A DNA stretch of 6,440 nucleotides from Flavobacteriales bacterium UBA5871 (lineage in GTDB: Bacteria; Bacteroidota; Bacteroidia; Flavobacteriales_D; Crocinitomicaceae), in the NCBI GenBank assembly GCA_002432085.1, contig DJFN01000192.1, positions 10,380 through 16,819 of the forward strand, read 5' to 3'. Position 1 is the first letter of the stretch. Every line of letters begins with the position of its first letter. The position numbers and the translations under genes were made by a program. Under the pieces are notes generated by a model. It saw nothing but the letters and a program-made list of their open reading frames with translations, was not told where the DNA came from and did not search any database. Of this stretch, positions 1 through 6,077 are shown one piece after another.

Positions 1-10
1 TGTCTATATA

Positions 11-32
11 TCCCGAATTTGCAAATTCGGGA
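11..32. repeat. Perfect 22-bp palindrome upstream of ribD
   Basis: Positions 11-21 (TCCCGAATTTG) are exactly the reverse complement of positions 22-32, with no spacer. As RNA it could fold only with a few central bases left unpaired. It is not followed on either strand by a clear run of T, so a standard intrinsic terminator is not well supported; TATATA just to its left would give a weak U-containing tail to a minus-strand transcript. It could be a terminator for an upstream gene outside the window, or an operator for a dimeric regulator. It lies about 100 bp before the ribD start. The symmetry is certain; the role is open. Confidence 0.6.
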
Positions 33-132
33 ATTTCCGTGGCGGTTTCGTGACCGGATTTTTAGTCGGTAAACAACTGCCAAAATTTCCAACTTCCGCT
101 CGTCGAAACATTTTAAGCGGTAACATTGTATT

Positions 133-1170
133 ATGATTTCCGACGAGCAATACATGCAGCGCGCAATCGATCTCGCCTTGCTAGGCGGTGTGGCGGTAGC
201 TCCCAATCCGATGGTAGGCGCCGTGATCGTTCACCGCGATCGCATTATCGGCGAAGGCTATCACCAGGTATATGGCGGTCCGCATGCAGAGGTCAATGCG
301 GTGAACAGCGTGGCCGACCGTTCTTTGCTGGCAGAATCGACAATCTACGTAACGCTCGAGCCCTGCGCACATTTCGGAAAAACGCCACCGTGTGCCGATT
401 TGCTCATTCAGGAGAATTTCAAACGCGTCGTGATCGGAACAATCGATCCGTTTGCCGAAGTAGCCGGAAAAGGCATCGAGCGCTTGCAGGAAGCCGGAAT
501 CGAAGTAACGACCGATGTATTGCGCGATCGCTGCCTGGAAGTCAATAAGCGATTTTTCACCTTTCACCAGAAAAAACGGCCGTATGTGTTCCTGAAATGG
601 GCGCAAACACGAGACGGTTTTATAGACCTGGCGCGCGACGAGCACGAAACAGGTGTAATTCACTGGATTTCTTCACCTGAAACACAGCCATTGGTCCACC
701 ATTGGCGCTCGCTCGAGCAGGCTATTCTGGTTGGCTGGAAAACAGTTTTGAACGACGATCCAAGTCTAACCGTACGCGAAGTCAAAGGCCGGAATCCGTT
801 GCGAATTGTGGTCGACAGTCAGCTCAAAGCACCGATCGAAGCGACTTTGCTCAACGACAACCGCCCGACGGTCATTCTCAACACGCTCAAAAACGAGGAA
901 ACAGGCGCTGTGCGTTACGTCAAAATTCCTTCTGTTTCTACGAAAGACATTTTGCAGGCTTTAGCTGAACTGAACATCCTTTCCGTGATCGTGGAAGGCG
1001 GCAGCAAAACCCTGCAGCATTTTATCGTCGACCAGCACTGGGACGAAGCCCACGTGATCGTTGGCGACACGCGTTTCGGCAGCGGAACGAAAGCACCTGT
1101 GATCAGCGGATTGCCGCGTAAAACCATTGCGTTTTCCTCCGACCGCATTTACGAATACCGCCGCGTATGA
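133..1170 (+). CDS. ribD: RibD, bifunctional pyrimidine deaminase / 5-amino-6-(5-phosphoribosylamino)uracil reductase
   Basis: Cytosolic enzyme for two consecutive steps of riboflavin synthesis: deamination of 2,5-diamino-6-ribosylamino-4(3H)-pyrimidinone 5'-phosphate, then NADPH-dependent reduction of the ribosyl side chain. The N-terminal half is a zinc cytidine-deaminase-like domain (about residues 1-145). It shows APNPMVGAVIV at 23-33, the HAE motif with zinc ligand H51 and catalytic E53, and PCAHFGKTPPC at 77-87 supplying zinc ligands C78 and C87. A DPFAEVAGKG segment follows at 105, where many homologues read DPNP. The C-terminal RibD reductase domain (about 150-345) has LKWAQTRDG near its start, NPLRIVVDS in the middle, and the family EGG motif late (VIVEGGSKT). 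At 345 residues it is a normal bifunctional length with both active sites present. The ATG at 133 puts the usual MQRAIDLA-type helix at the N-terminus. No Shine-Dalgarno is visible. The stop overlaps the next gene's start. Confidence 0.96.
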   Translation: MISDEQYMQRAIDLALLGGVAVAPNPMVGAVIVHRDRIIGEGYHQVYGGPHAEVNAVNSVADRSLLAESTIYVTLEPCAHFGKTPPCADLLIQENFKRVVIGTIDPFAEVAGKGIERLQEAGIEVTTDVLRDRCLEVNKRFFTFHQKKRPYVFLKWAQTRDGFIDLARDEHETGVIHWISSPETQPLVHHWRSLEQAILVGWKTVLNDDPSLTVREVKGRNPLRIVVDSQLKAPIEATLLNDNRPTVILNTLKNEETGAVRYVKIPSVSTKDILQALAELNILSVIVEGGSKTLQHFIVDQHWDEAHVIVGDTRFGSGTKAPVISGLPRKTIAFSSDRIYEYRRV

Positions 1171-2030
1171 CTGAGCTGATTGGCTGCATTCTTTCTTCGT
1201 CCGTTCTGTTCCTCCTGTTTCGCCTGTTCCCGAAATACAACGTCGATACGGCGCAGGCCATCGTTGTGAACTACTTCACGGCTTTCGTCTGCGGCTGGAT
1301 CATCAACGGACAATTGCCGCAGCTCAGCGGATTGAACGCTTCCGGTTTATTGCCCTTCGCGCTGCTGTCGGGATTTTTATTCGTGAGTCTGTTCATTGCG
1401 ATGGGAATTAGTGCAGCGAAAAACGGTATGGGAACCACATCCGTAGCGGTGAAGATGAGTCTCGCGCTGTCGATGATCTTCTTCATTATCGCCTACGACG
1501 AATCGCTGACAGTTTTAAAAACCGCCGGAATTCTGCTCGCTTTTGCCGGTATTTTCCTCGTTACCTACGAAAAAGACACCAAAAAGCAATCGTCTTACAA
1601 GCTCTTGCTTCTTTTGATGGTCGGAAGAGCAGTATTGGATATTGTCTTGAATTACGTAGAACAAAACCTGAACGGTTATCCGTCGTCGCTCTACACGGCT
1701 TTCGGTTTCCTGGCCGCCGGCTCGTTCGGACTGATCTGGATGACAACCGAGTACTTACGAGGAAAACGCCAATTTTCCTGGCGAAATATCGTCGGAGGAA
1801 TCCTGCTCGGCATTCCCAACTACTTTTCGATTTACCTGCTCGTTCGCTCCTACTCGACCACCGGCTGGAGCGACAGTACTACACTGGCAGTTGCAGGAAT
1901 CGGAATCGTACTGATTTCTTCGATCTGCGGAATGATCGTTTTCAAAGAATCGGCAAAAACACAGCGATTGCTGGGAATAGCCGCCGCCGTTTCGGCCATC
2001 GCTTTACTGGCGCTGGATGCTGTTCGGTAA
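1167..2030 (+). CDS. DMT-superfamily (EamA-type) inner-membrane transporter
   Basis: Predicted inner-membrane transporter of 287 residues with about ten hydrophobic helices, at roughly 4-20, 28-47, 59-82, 93-110, 116-133, 144-164, 174-196, 207-226, 237-258 and 266-283. The length, the two five-helix halves, the charged stretch between them (EKDTKKQSSYK, about 135-145) and the short C-terminus after the last helix all fit the EamA/DMT fold. The start ATG overlaps the ribD stop in an ATGA arrangement, so the two are very probably cotranslated. DMT members export or import amino acids, nucleotide-type compounds, vitamins and other metabolites, and the sequence does not reveal the substrate. The neighbour makes a flavin compound tempting, but that is inference only. 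The fold assignment is strong; the specific function is unknown. Confidence 0.85.
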   Translation: MTELIGCILSSSVLFLLFRLFPKYNVDTAQAIVVNYFTAFVCGWIINGQLPQLSGLNASGLLPFALLSGFLFVSLFIAMGISAAKNGMGTTSVAVKMSLALSMIFFIIAYDESLTVLKTAGILLAFAGIFLVTYEKDTKKQSSYKLLLLLMVGRAVLDIVLNYVEQNLNGYPSSLYTAFGFLAAGSFGLIWMTTEYLRGKRQFSWRNIVGGILLGIPNYFSIYLLVRSYSTTGWSDSTTLAVAGIGIVLISSICGMIVFKESAKTQRLLGIAAAVSAIALLALDAVR

Positions 2031-2032
2031 GC

Positions 2033-2061
2033 TTGCACATTCGGCGATATTCTTAAATTCG
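2033..2061 (+). promoter_or_regulatory. Possible Bacteroidota-type promoter for the metallo-hydrolase gene
   Basis: A TTG at 2033-2035 is followed, after 18 bp, by TAAATTCG at 2054-2061. The Bacteroidota sigma-ABfr consensus is TTG, about 19 bp, then TAnnTTTG; here the -7 element differs at one specified base. Transcription would start near 2068, about 25 bp before the ATG at 2094. It sits in the only non-coding DNA between the transporter and the hydrolase, which is where a promoter would be expected. The motif is short and degenerate, so chance occurrence is possible. Confidence 0.35.
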
Positions 2062-2093
2062 TGTAGCGAACAACGCACCTTCAACATCAGATT

Positions 2094-2954
2094 ATGAAAA
2101 TATACCCTATAGAAACCGGAACGTTTAAGCTCGACGGCGGCGCCATGTTCGGCGTAGTTCCGAAATCGCTCTGGCAAAAAACCAACCCGGCAGATGAAAA
2201 CAACCTTTGCACATGGTCCATGCGCTGTTTGCTGATCGAAGACGGCAACCGACTGATGCTGATCGACACAGGAATCGGCGACAAACAGTCTGAAAAGTTC
2301 TTTTCGCATTATTACCTCGCCGATACGAAAACACTTGAGCAAAGTCTCAACAAGCTTGGTTTCGGGCTTGATCAGATCACCGACGTTTTCCTGACGCACC
2401 TGCATTTCGACCACTGCGGCGGCGCTGTAAAATGGAACAGCGATCGCACGAAAGCGGAAGTCGTTTTCCCGAATGCTACTTACTGGAGCACGGAAAATCA
2501 CTGGGAATGGGCCACGAAGCCAAATCCGCGTGAAAAAGCGTCGTTTTTGAGTGAAAACATCCTGCCGATGCAGGAAAGCGGTCAGCTGCAGTTCGTTCGC
2601 AGAGAAGGCAATTTCACTAAAAATGCGTTCAACAACGTCGATATTCTATTCGTCGACGGACACACCGAAAGCATGATGGTTCCACACATTCACTACAAAG
2701 GAAAAACGCTGGTATTCATGGCCGATCTGCTGCCAAGTACCGGACACATTCCATTGCCGTATGTGATGGGCTACGATACGCGTCCTTTGCAGACACTCGT
2801 GGAAAAAGAAGCGTTTCTGAATACGGCTGCCGATCAGGAATTCGTGCTTTTCCTGGAACACGATTCGGTGAACGAATGCTGTACGCTCCAACATACCGAA
2901 AAAGGCGTGCGACTAGGCGAAACGGCCTCATTTGCTTCTTTGTTTGGACAATAA
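2094..2954 (+). CDS. Metallo-beta-lactamase-fold hydrolase
   Basis: Predicted cytosolic two-metal hydrolase of 286 residues, with no signal peptide or membrane segment. The MBL signature is complete: LLIEDGNRLMLIDTGIG at 46-62 (core strand with D58), THLHFDHCGG at 101-110 (H102, H104, D106, H107), H190 in DGHTES, D211 in FMADLLPS, and H256 in LEHD near the C-terminus. These are the expected ligands for a dinuclear zinc or similar site. The layout, with a long N-terminal part before the first strand and an aromatic insert (YWSTENHWEWA, 130-140), resembles the stand-alone group that includes AHL lactonases and related esterases. The substrate cannot be read from sequence, and lactonase activity should not be assumed. 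The start at 2094 precedes a well-formed MKIYPIETG strand. The gene follows the transporter after 63 bp, with a possible promoter of its own. Confidence 0.88.
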   Translation: MKIYPIETGTFKLDGGAMFGVVPKSLWQKTNPADENNLCTWSMRCLLIEDGNRLMLIDTGIGDKQSEKFFSHYYLADTKTLEQSLNKLGFGLDQITDVFLTHLHFDHCGGAVKWNSDRTKAEVVFPNATYWSTENHWEWATKPNPREKASFLSENILPMQESGQLQFVRREGNFTKNAFNNVDILFVDGHTESMMVPHIHYKGKTLVFMADLLPSTGHIPLPYVMGYDTRPLQTLVEKEAFLNTAADQEFVLFLEHDSVNECCTLQHTEKGVRLGETASFASLFGQ

Positions 2955-3059
2955 CGTCTTGTTTTCGACCCGACGAAAGCTTAAACGGCAGGAAATTGGT
3001 AACCTTTCGCGCCAAATTGAGTATTAAGGCTTAAATTAACCTGCGCAAAGCAACGTGCT

Positions 3060-4523
3060 ATGAACAATTACTTACTGCAATTACTGAAAGAAGTCAAGAC
3101 GATCATTATTCCGGGATTGGGAGCTTTAACGCTGACCAATGAGCAAACCGGCGAAATGATGTTCATGTCCTACCTGAAATTCGACGACGGTACGCTGGCC
3201 AGGCATATCGCCGAAAAAGAAGGCCTGGATATCAACGACGCCAAAAACATTAGTGCAAAGTTTGTTCGCGAAGTCACTGCGCGGCTCGATAAAGGCGATT
3301 CCTACGATATGTACCAGTTCGGCAAGTTCATGAAAGTCGACGGAGATGTTGCATTTGAGCAATGGCAAGGCGGCGCTGCAGCTTCAACGGAGACAGTACC
3401 AGCACCACAGGCGGAAGTCATTCCGGTTGTCGTTCCGGAGCCTATCGTGGAAACAGTTATTGAAAAGCATATTGTTCCGGAAGAAAAACCGATCGAGCCG
3501 GAGCCCAAGCCGGAAGAGATCACACCGGAAATCGAAAACGTTCCTGAAGAATCAACTACCGTTAAGGAAGAAATTCCGATGACCGAGCAGGAAGCTGTTG
3601 CGGCTTCTATCGCTTCGGCATTGGTAGAAGATGCGGAAATCATCGAAGAACATCCGGTTGTTGAGCTCGACGATAAAGGTTTCCACACGGAAAATGTCCC
3701 TGTAGAACCGGTTCCTGAACCTGAAATAGTTCATGAAACGCCGGAACCGATCAACGAAGTGCCGGAAGTGACCAAGCCTGAACCGGATGTAGCGCCTTCG
3801 CCGAAAGATATTCTCGCAGCACAGGACGCTCAGAAGGAAAAAGAAAAAGCGGCCAAAGCGGCTGTCAAAAAAGACACGAAAAAACCGGTTAAGCCAGTTA
3901 CCGACAAGCCAAAACGCAAGACCAGCGTGTTCGCCTACATTCTTTGGGGAATTATCGTACTGGTACTCGGCGGTGGAACGTATGTAGCGATTAACTTCGA
4001 ATCGCTGAAGAAAGACTTCCCTATCCTGGCCGACCTGGCTGGAGACAGCAGCGCAGGTGAAGAGACCGCGAAGGCAGAAACGCCGGCCGATACGACCGAG
4101 ACAACGGAAGAAGTGGAACCGGACACAACGAATGCAGAGCTTGAAACGACAACTGAGGAAGAAGTCGTGACACAGCCGGAACCGGCACCAGTTGTCGAGC
4201 AGCCAGCTCCTACTCCGCCACCGGCCGTTTCCAAACCGAAGCCTTCACGTCCGCGCGCAAGCTCAGGCTCGAATGTTTCCATCGGAAAGCCGGATCCGGC
4301 AAAACCGTTCCACGTAATCGGCGGATCGTTCAGCTCGGAAGCCAACGCCAATCGTTTTGCACGTGAGCTAATCTCAAAAGGACAGCCTTCCGTGATCGTA
4401 GGCGAATTCAACGGCATGTACCGCGTCAGCATCGCAAGCTTCCCAACCAAAGAAGAAGCGCTGCAGGCTCATGGAAATCTGAAATCCATTGTGCCGCAGG
4501 CGTGGGTGTTCAAATGGCCTTAA
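3060..4523 (+). CDS. Membrane protein with N-terminal CCDC81-type HU domain and C-terminal SPOR domain
   Basis: A 487-residue single-pass membrane protein. Residues 1-102 resemble the bacterial CCDC81-type HU module common in Bacteroidota: a helix leading into KTIIIPGLGALTL (13-25), EMMFMSYLKFDDG, then GDSYDMYQFGKFMKVDGDVAFEQW ending near 102. Residues about 103-257 are a Pro/Glu/Val-rich linker, probably disordered, followed by a Lys/Arg-rich stretch to 289. Residues 290-313 form one transmembrane helix. Residues 314-412 are Thr/Glu- then Pro-rich. Residues 416-487 are a complete SPOR domain (FHVIGGSF, YRVSIASF, ending AWVFKWP). SPOR domains bind glycan strands lacking stem peptides at division septa, so this end is expected in the periplasm. 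The basic run before the helix agrees with a cytoplasmic N-terminus. HU modules of this kind are thought to bind DNA or protein; which applies here is unknown. A role in division or envelope organisation is inferred. Confidence 0.88.
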   Translation: MNNYLLQLLKEVKTIIIPGLGALTLTNEQTGEMMFMSYLKFDDGTLARHIAEKEGLDINDAKNISAKFVREVTARLDKGDSYDMYQFGKFMKVDGDVAFEQWQGGAAASTETVPAPQAEVIPVVVPEPIVETVIEKHIVPEEKPIEPEPKPEEITPEIENVPEESTTVKEEIPMTEQEAVAASIASALVEDAEIIEEHPVVELDDKGFHTENVPVEPVPEPEIVHETPEPINEVPEVTKPEPDVAPSPKDILAAQDAQKEKEKAAKAAVKKDTKKPVKPVTDKPKRKTSVFAYILWGIIVLVLGGGTYVAINFESLKKDFPILADLAGDSSAGEETAKAETPADTTETTEEVEPDTTNAELETTTEEEVVTQPEPAPVVEQPAPTPPPAVSKPKPSRPRASSGSNVSIGKPDPAKPFHVIGGSFSSEANANRFARELISKGQPSVIVGEFNGMYRVSIASFPTKEEALQAHGNLKSIVPQAWVFKWP

Positions 4524-4630
4524 TTAGTTAGAAGTTGGAAGTTCATTAGTTTGAAGTTTTGGTTACTAATTGAGAGTGGCTGCTTAATGCGCACTTCTAA
4601 CTTCCAACTAAAAAACTTCCAACTAGTAAT
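4521..4630. repeat. Degenerate heptamer (TTDGAAG) inverted repeat between convergent genes
   Basis: Copies of a 7-bp word lie at 4528-4534 (TTAGAAG), 4535-4541 (TTGGAAG) and 4550-4556 (TTTGAAG), and in reverse complement at 4594-4600, 4601-4607 and 4616-4622. Positions 4528-4558 and 4599-4629 form a 31-bp inverted repeat with 26 matches, around a 40-bp loop. The core AGTTGGAAGTT (4533-4543) is perfectly inverted twice, at 4599-4609 and 4614-4624. The element fills the gap between two converging genes, so a bidirectional terminator or RNA-stabilising hairpin is a reasonable guess. A T6 run appears inside the arm on the minus strand (4610-4615), but no T run follows the hairpin in the plus direction. 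The right arm reaches into the last codons of the minus-strand gene. Confidence 0.65.
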
Positions 4631-6074
4631 ACGCGTCACAACCATCCTTCCTTCTCTTAATTTTCCCTGCATCGTAAATACGGCCTGCTTTCGCGTGGGC
4701 CTTGCATTTCGGGTGGTAGAAGAAAGGTATTTTGATATGGGCGTAGATATCGCCGCCGTAGAGATTGCTGTTGCCGAATAAATGAAAAAGCTTGTCGGTA
4801 CCGATGGTGAAGAACCACAAACGAACGGCCAGCCCGACCTGCGGCGTACGGTATTCATATAGGCTCAGCGGCAATGAAACATCAAAGAATTTCGTTTCGT
4901 AGCGCAAACCGACCATCAATGAGTTGGCCCGTCGAATGCCGAATTTGCGCTCGCCGGTCGGGATTCCTTGCACGATCGACGCATTCGCATACAGACGCGA
5001 AGCCCAGATGTTGTAATCGCCCTGGAGGGAAATGAAAGTCGGCAAGCGAATCTTGTTGGTCTTTTTCACGCGGCCCTCGTCGATGGAAGCTTCCTGGCTG
5101 GCAAAAACGTCCAACGCATTGTCTTCGTCGATATCGGTATCTGCGTAGCCGTACCAATCGAAGGATTGAAAATCGTAGCCGGCAAACTGCCGATCGTCTT
5201 CTTCGAATTTCACCGACCCCATATCCATGATGGAAAAACCGATCTTGTACTTATAAGGTAAATAACGGCAGCCCATTCGCGGATCGTTCGGATAGTAAGA
5301 GCTGCATTCGCCCAGCATGCGCTGCCAGGTAACGCCGATATCGAGTCCCAGACCACCTCTGCCTGATAAACGCGGCTCGGGCGTGTACATACCGTCGGCT
5401 TGCATATCGTAGATCGTTAATAAGCTGTCAGAACGCACGTTGAACTCCATGTTGTAGATGTTCGCCGCACCGCCGGCATACGACAGGAATTTTTTGATCG
5501 AAATCCCGGCCATGAGCATATCGCGGCGTTTTTTGTAAAAAGTATAGGCATAGCTGAGCTGAATCTCGCCAAAAGCCAGCGACGAAGCCCGGATGTTCTC
5601 CAGCTGGTAATCGATGTTGTGCTGCTGCGTATAAGGCGGAATTCCATTCTCGATAAAGCGCGCGGCAAATTCAGGAATGCCTCTCACGGCACTGAAGCTG
5701 CGCGCACTGAAGAATAAACCTGCAGCGTGATCGCCCTGCGACCAAACACCTGACAATACACGCGCAAAGGTGTAATTATAGCCGTGGAATTTCTTTCGGT
5801 TGTAATTGTATGCTAGATCTTCTTCATCGACGCTTTCGCCTTCGGTCCGCATGATCCGGATGAGGTTGTTGTCGCGCACGGAAACGAAATTGTTGTTGGC
5901 ATACGTTCCAACGCCTACAATATGGATATCCAGCCAAGTCTTGGCGTCCAGCATGGAAGAGGGATTCATAAAGACGCTGTTGGTAGGCGTGTAATTACTG
6001 AAGGCCGCGCCAAATTGCTCCTGTGCCATGAGGCCCAGCGGAACGAGCAAGAGGATCGCAAGACTTCCCTTCAT
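4623..6074 (-). CDS. Secreted, probably outer-membrane beta-barrel protein (DUF5723-like)
   Basis: A 483-residue exported protein. Residues 1-17 are a signal peptide (lysine at 2, hydrophobic core, LMA before QEQ), with likely signal peptidase I cleavage after A17. The mature start, NYTPTNSVFMNPSSMLD, resembles Bacteroidota FadL/PorV-like barrel proteins, in which an N-terminal NPS/NPA segment precedes the strands. The rest has repeated alternating aromatic/polar strands suited to an outer-membrane barrel, including SLMVGLRYETKFFDVSLPL and a final DIYAHIKIPFFY. I recall this overall pattern as the DUF5723 family, which has no established function. A cysteine pair sits in LGECSSYYPNDPRMGC. Unusually, 30 residues follow the last plausible strand (454-483), rich in Lys/Arg, with two cysteines, ending DGCDAYY. 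The ATG lies 3 bp after the gap stop codon, so it is probably cotranscribed. The stop (TAG) falls in the heptamer repeat. Confidence 0.8.
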   Translation of the reverse strand: MKGSLAILLLVPLGLMAQEQFGAAFSNYTPTNSVFMNPSSMLDAKTWLDIHIVGVGTYANNNFVSVRDNNLIRIMRTEGESVDEEDLAYNYNRKKFHGYNYTFARVLSGVWSQGDHAAGLFFSARSFSAVRGIPEFAARFIENGIPPYTQQHNIDYQLENIRASSLAFGEIQLSYAYTFYKKRRDMLMAGISIKKFLSYAGGAANIYNMEFNVRSDSLLTIYDMQADGMYTPEPRLSGRGGLGLDIGVTWQRMLGECSSYYPNDPRMGCRYLPYKYKIGFSIMDMGSVKFEEDDRQFAGYDFQSFDWYGYADTDIDEDNALDVFASQEASIDEGRVKKTNKIRLPTFISLQGDYNIWASRLYANASIVQGIPTGERKFGIRRANSLMVGLRYETKFFDVSLPLSLYEYRTPQVGLAVRLWFFTIGTDKLFHLFGNSNLYGGDIYAHIKIPFFYHPKCKAHAKAGRIYDAGKIKRRKDGCDAYY

Positions 6075-6077
6075 CTG

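Noticed and set aside
86..98. CCAACTTCC near 90-98 as another copy of the convergent-junction heptamer repeat
   Set aside because: It is a single partial word with no tandem or inverted partner nearby; chance is sufficient.
2..136. Open plus-strand frame from the window edge ending in TGA that overlaps the ribD ATG, as if an upstream gene were coupled to ribD
   Set aside because: About 44 codons without a stop is not rare by chance (roughly one in eight per frame). The translation resembles nothing I know, its third positions are A/T-rich unlike ribD, and it contains the palindrome. Sequence further left would settle it.
181..663. 160-codon minus-strand frame opposite ribD
   Set aside because: It lies fully inside a well-supported gene and its product has no recognisable domain; it is a shadow of ribD codon usage.
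2004..2501. 165-codon minus-strand frame across the transporter/hydrolase junction
   Set aside because: It overlaps the hydrolase N-terminus and metal-binding motif on the other strand and shows no family features.
2974..3009. CGAAAG/CTTTCG inverted repeat after the hydrolase as a terminator
   Set aside because: It has only 6 bp of stem around a 24-bp loop and no following T run; too weak to call.
3017..3045. Promoter for the HU-SPOR gene using TTG at 3017 or TAAATTAA at 3032
   Set aside because: The two elements are not at a usable spacing from each other, and no good partner is found for either.
3302..3688. Ser/Thr/Gly-rich minus-strand frame, looking like a low-complexity surface protein
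   Set aside because: The composition is simply the complement of the Pro/Glu/Val codons of the HU-SPOR linker.
3935..4450. 171-codon minus-strand frame rich in Ser/Val/Gly
   Set aside because: It is antisense to the membrane helix, second linker and SPOR domain, and its bias again mirrors the sense codons.
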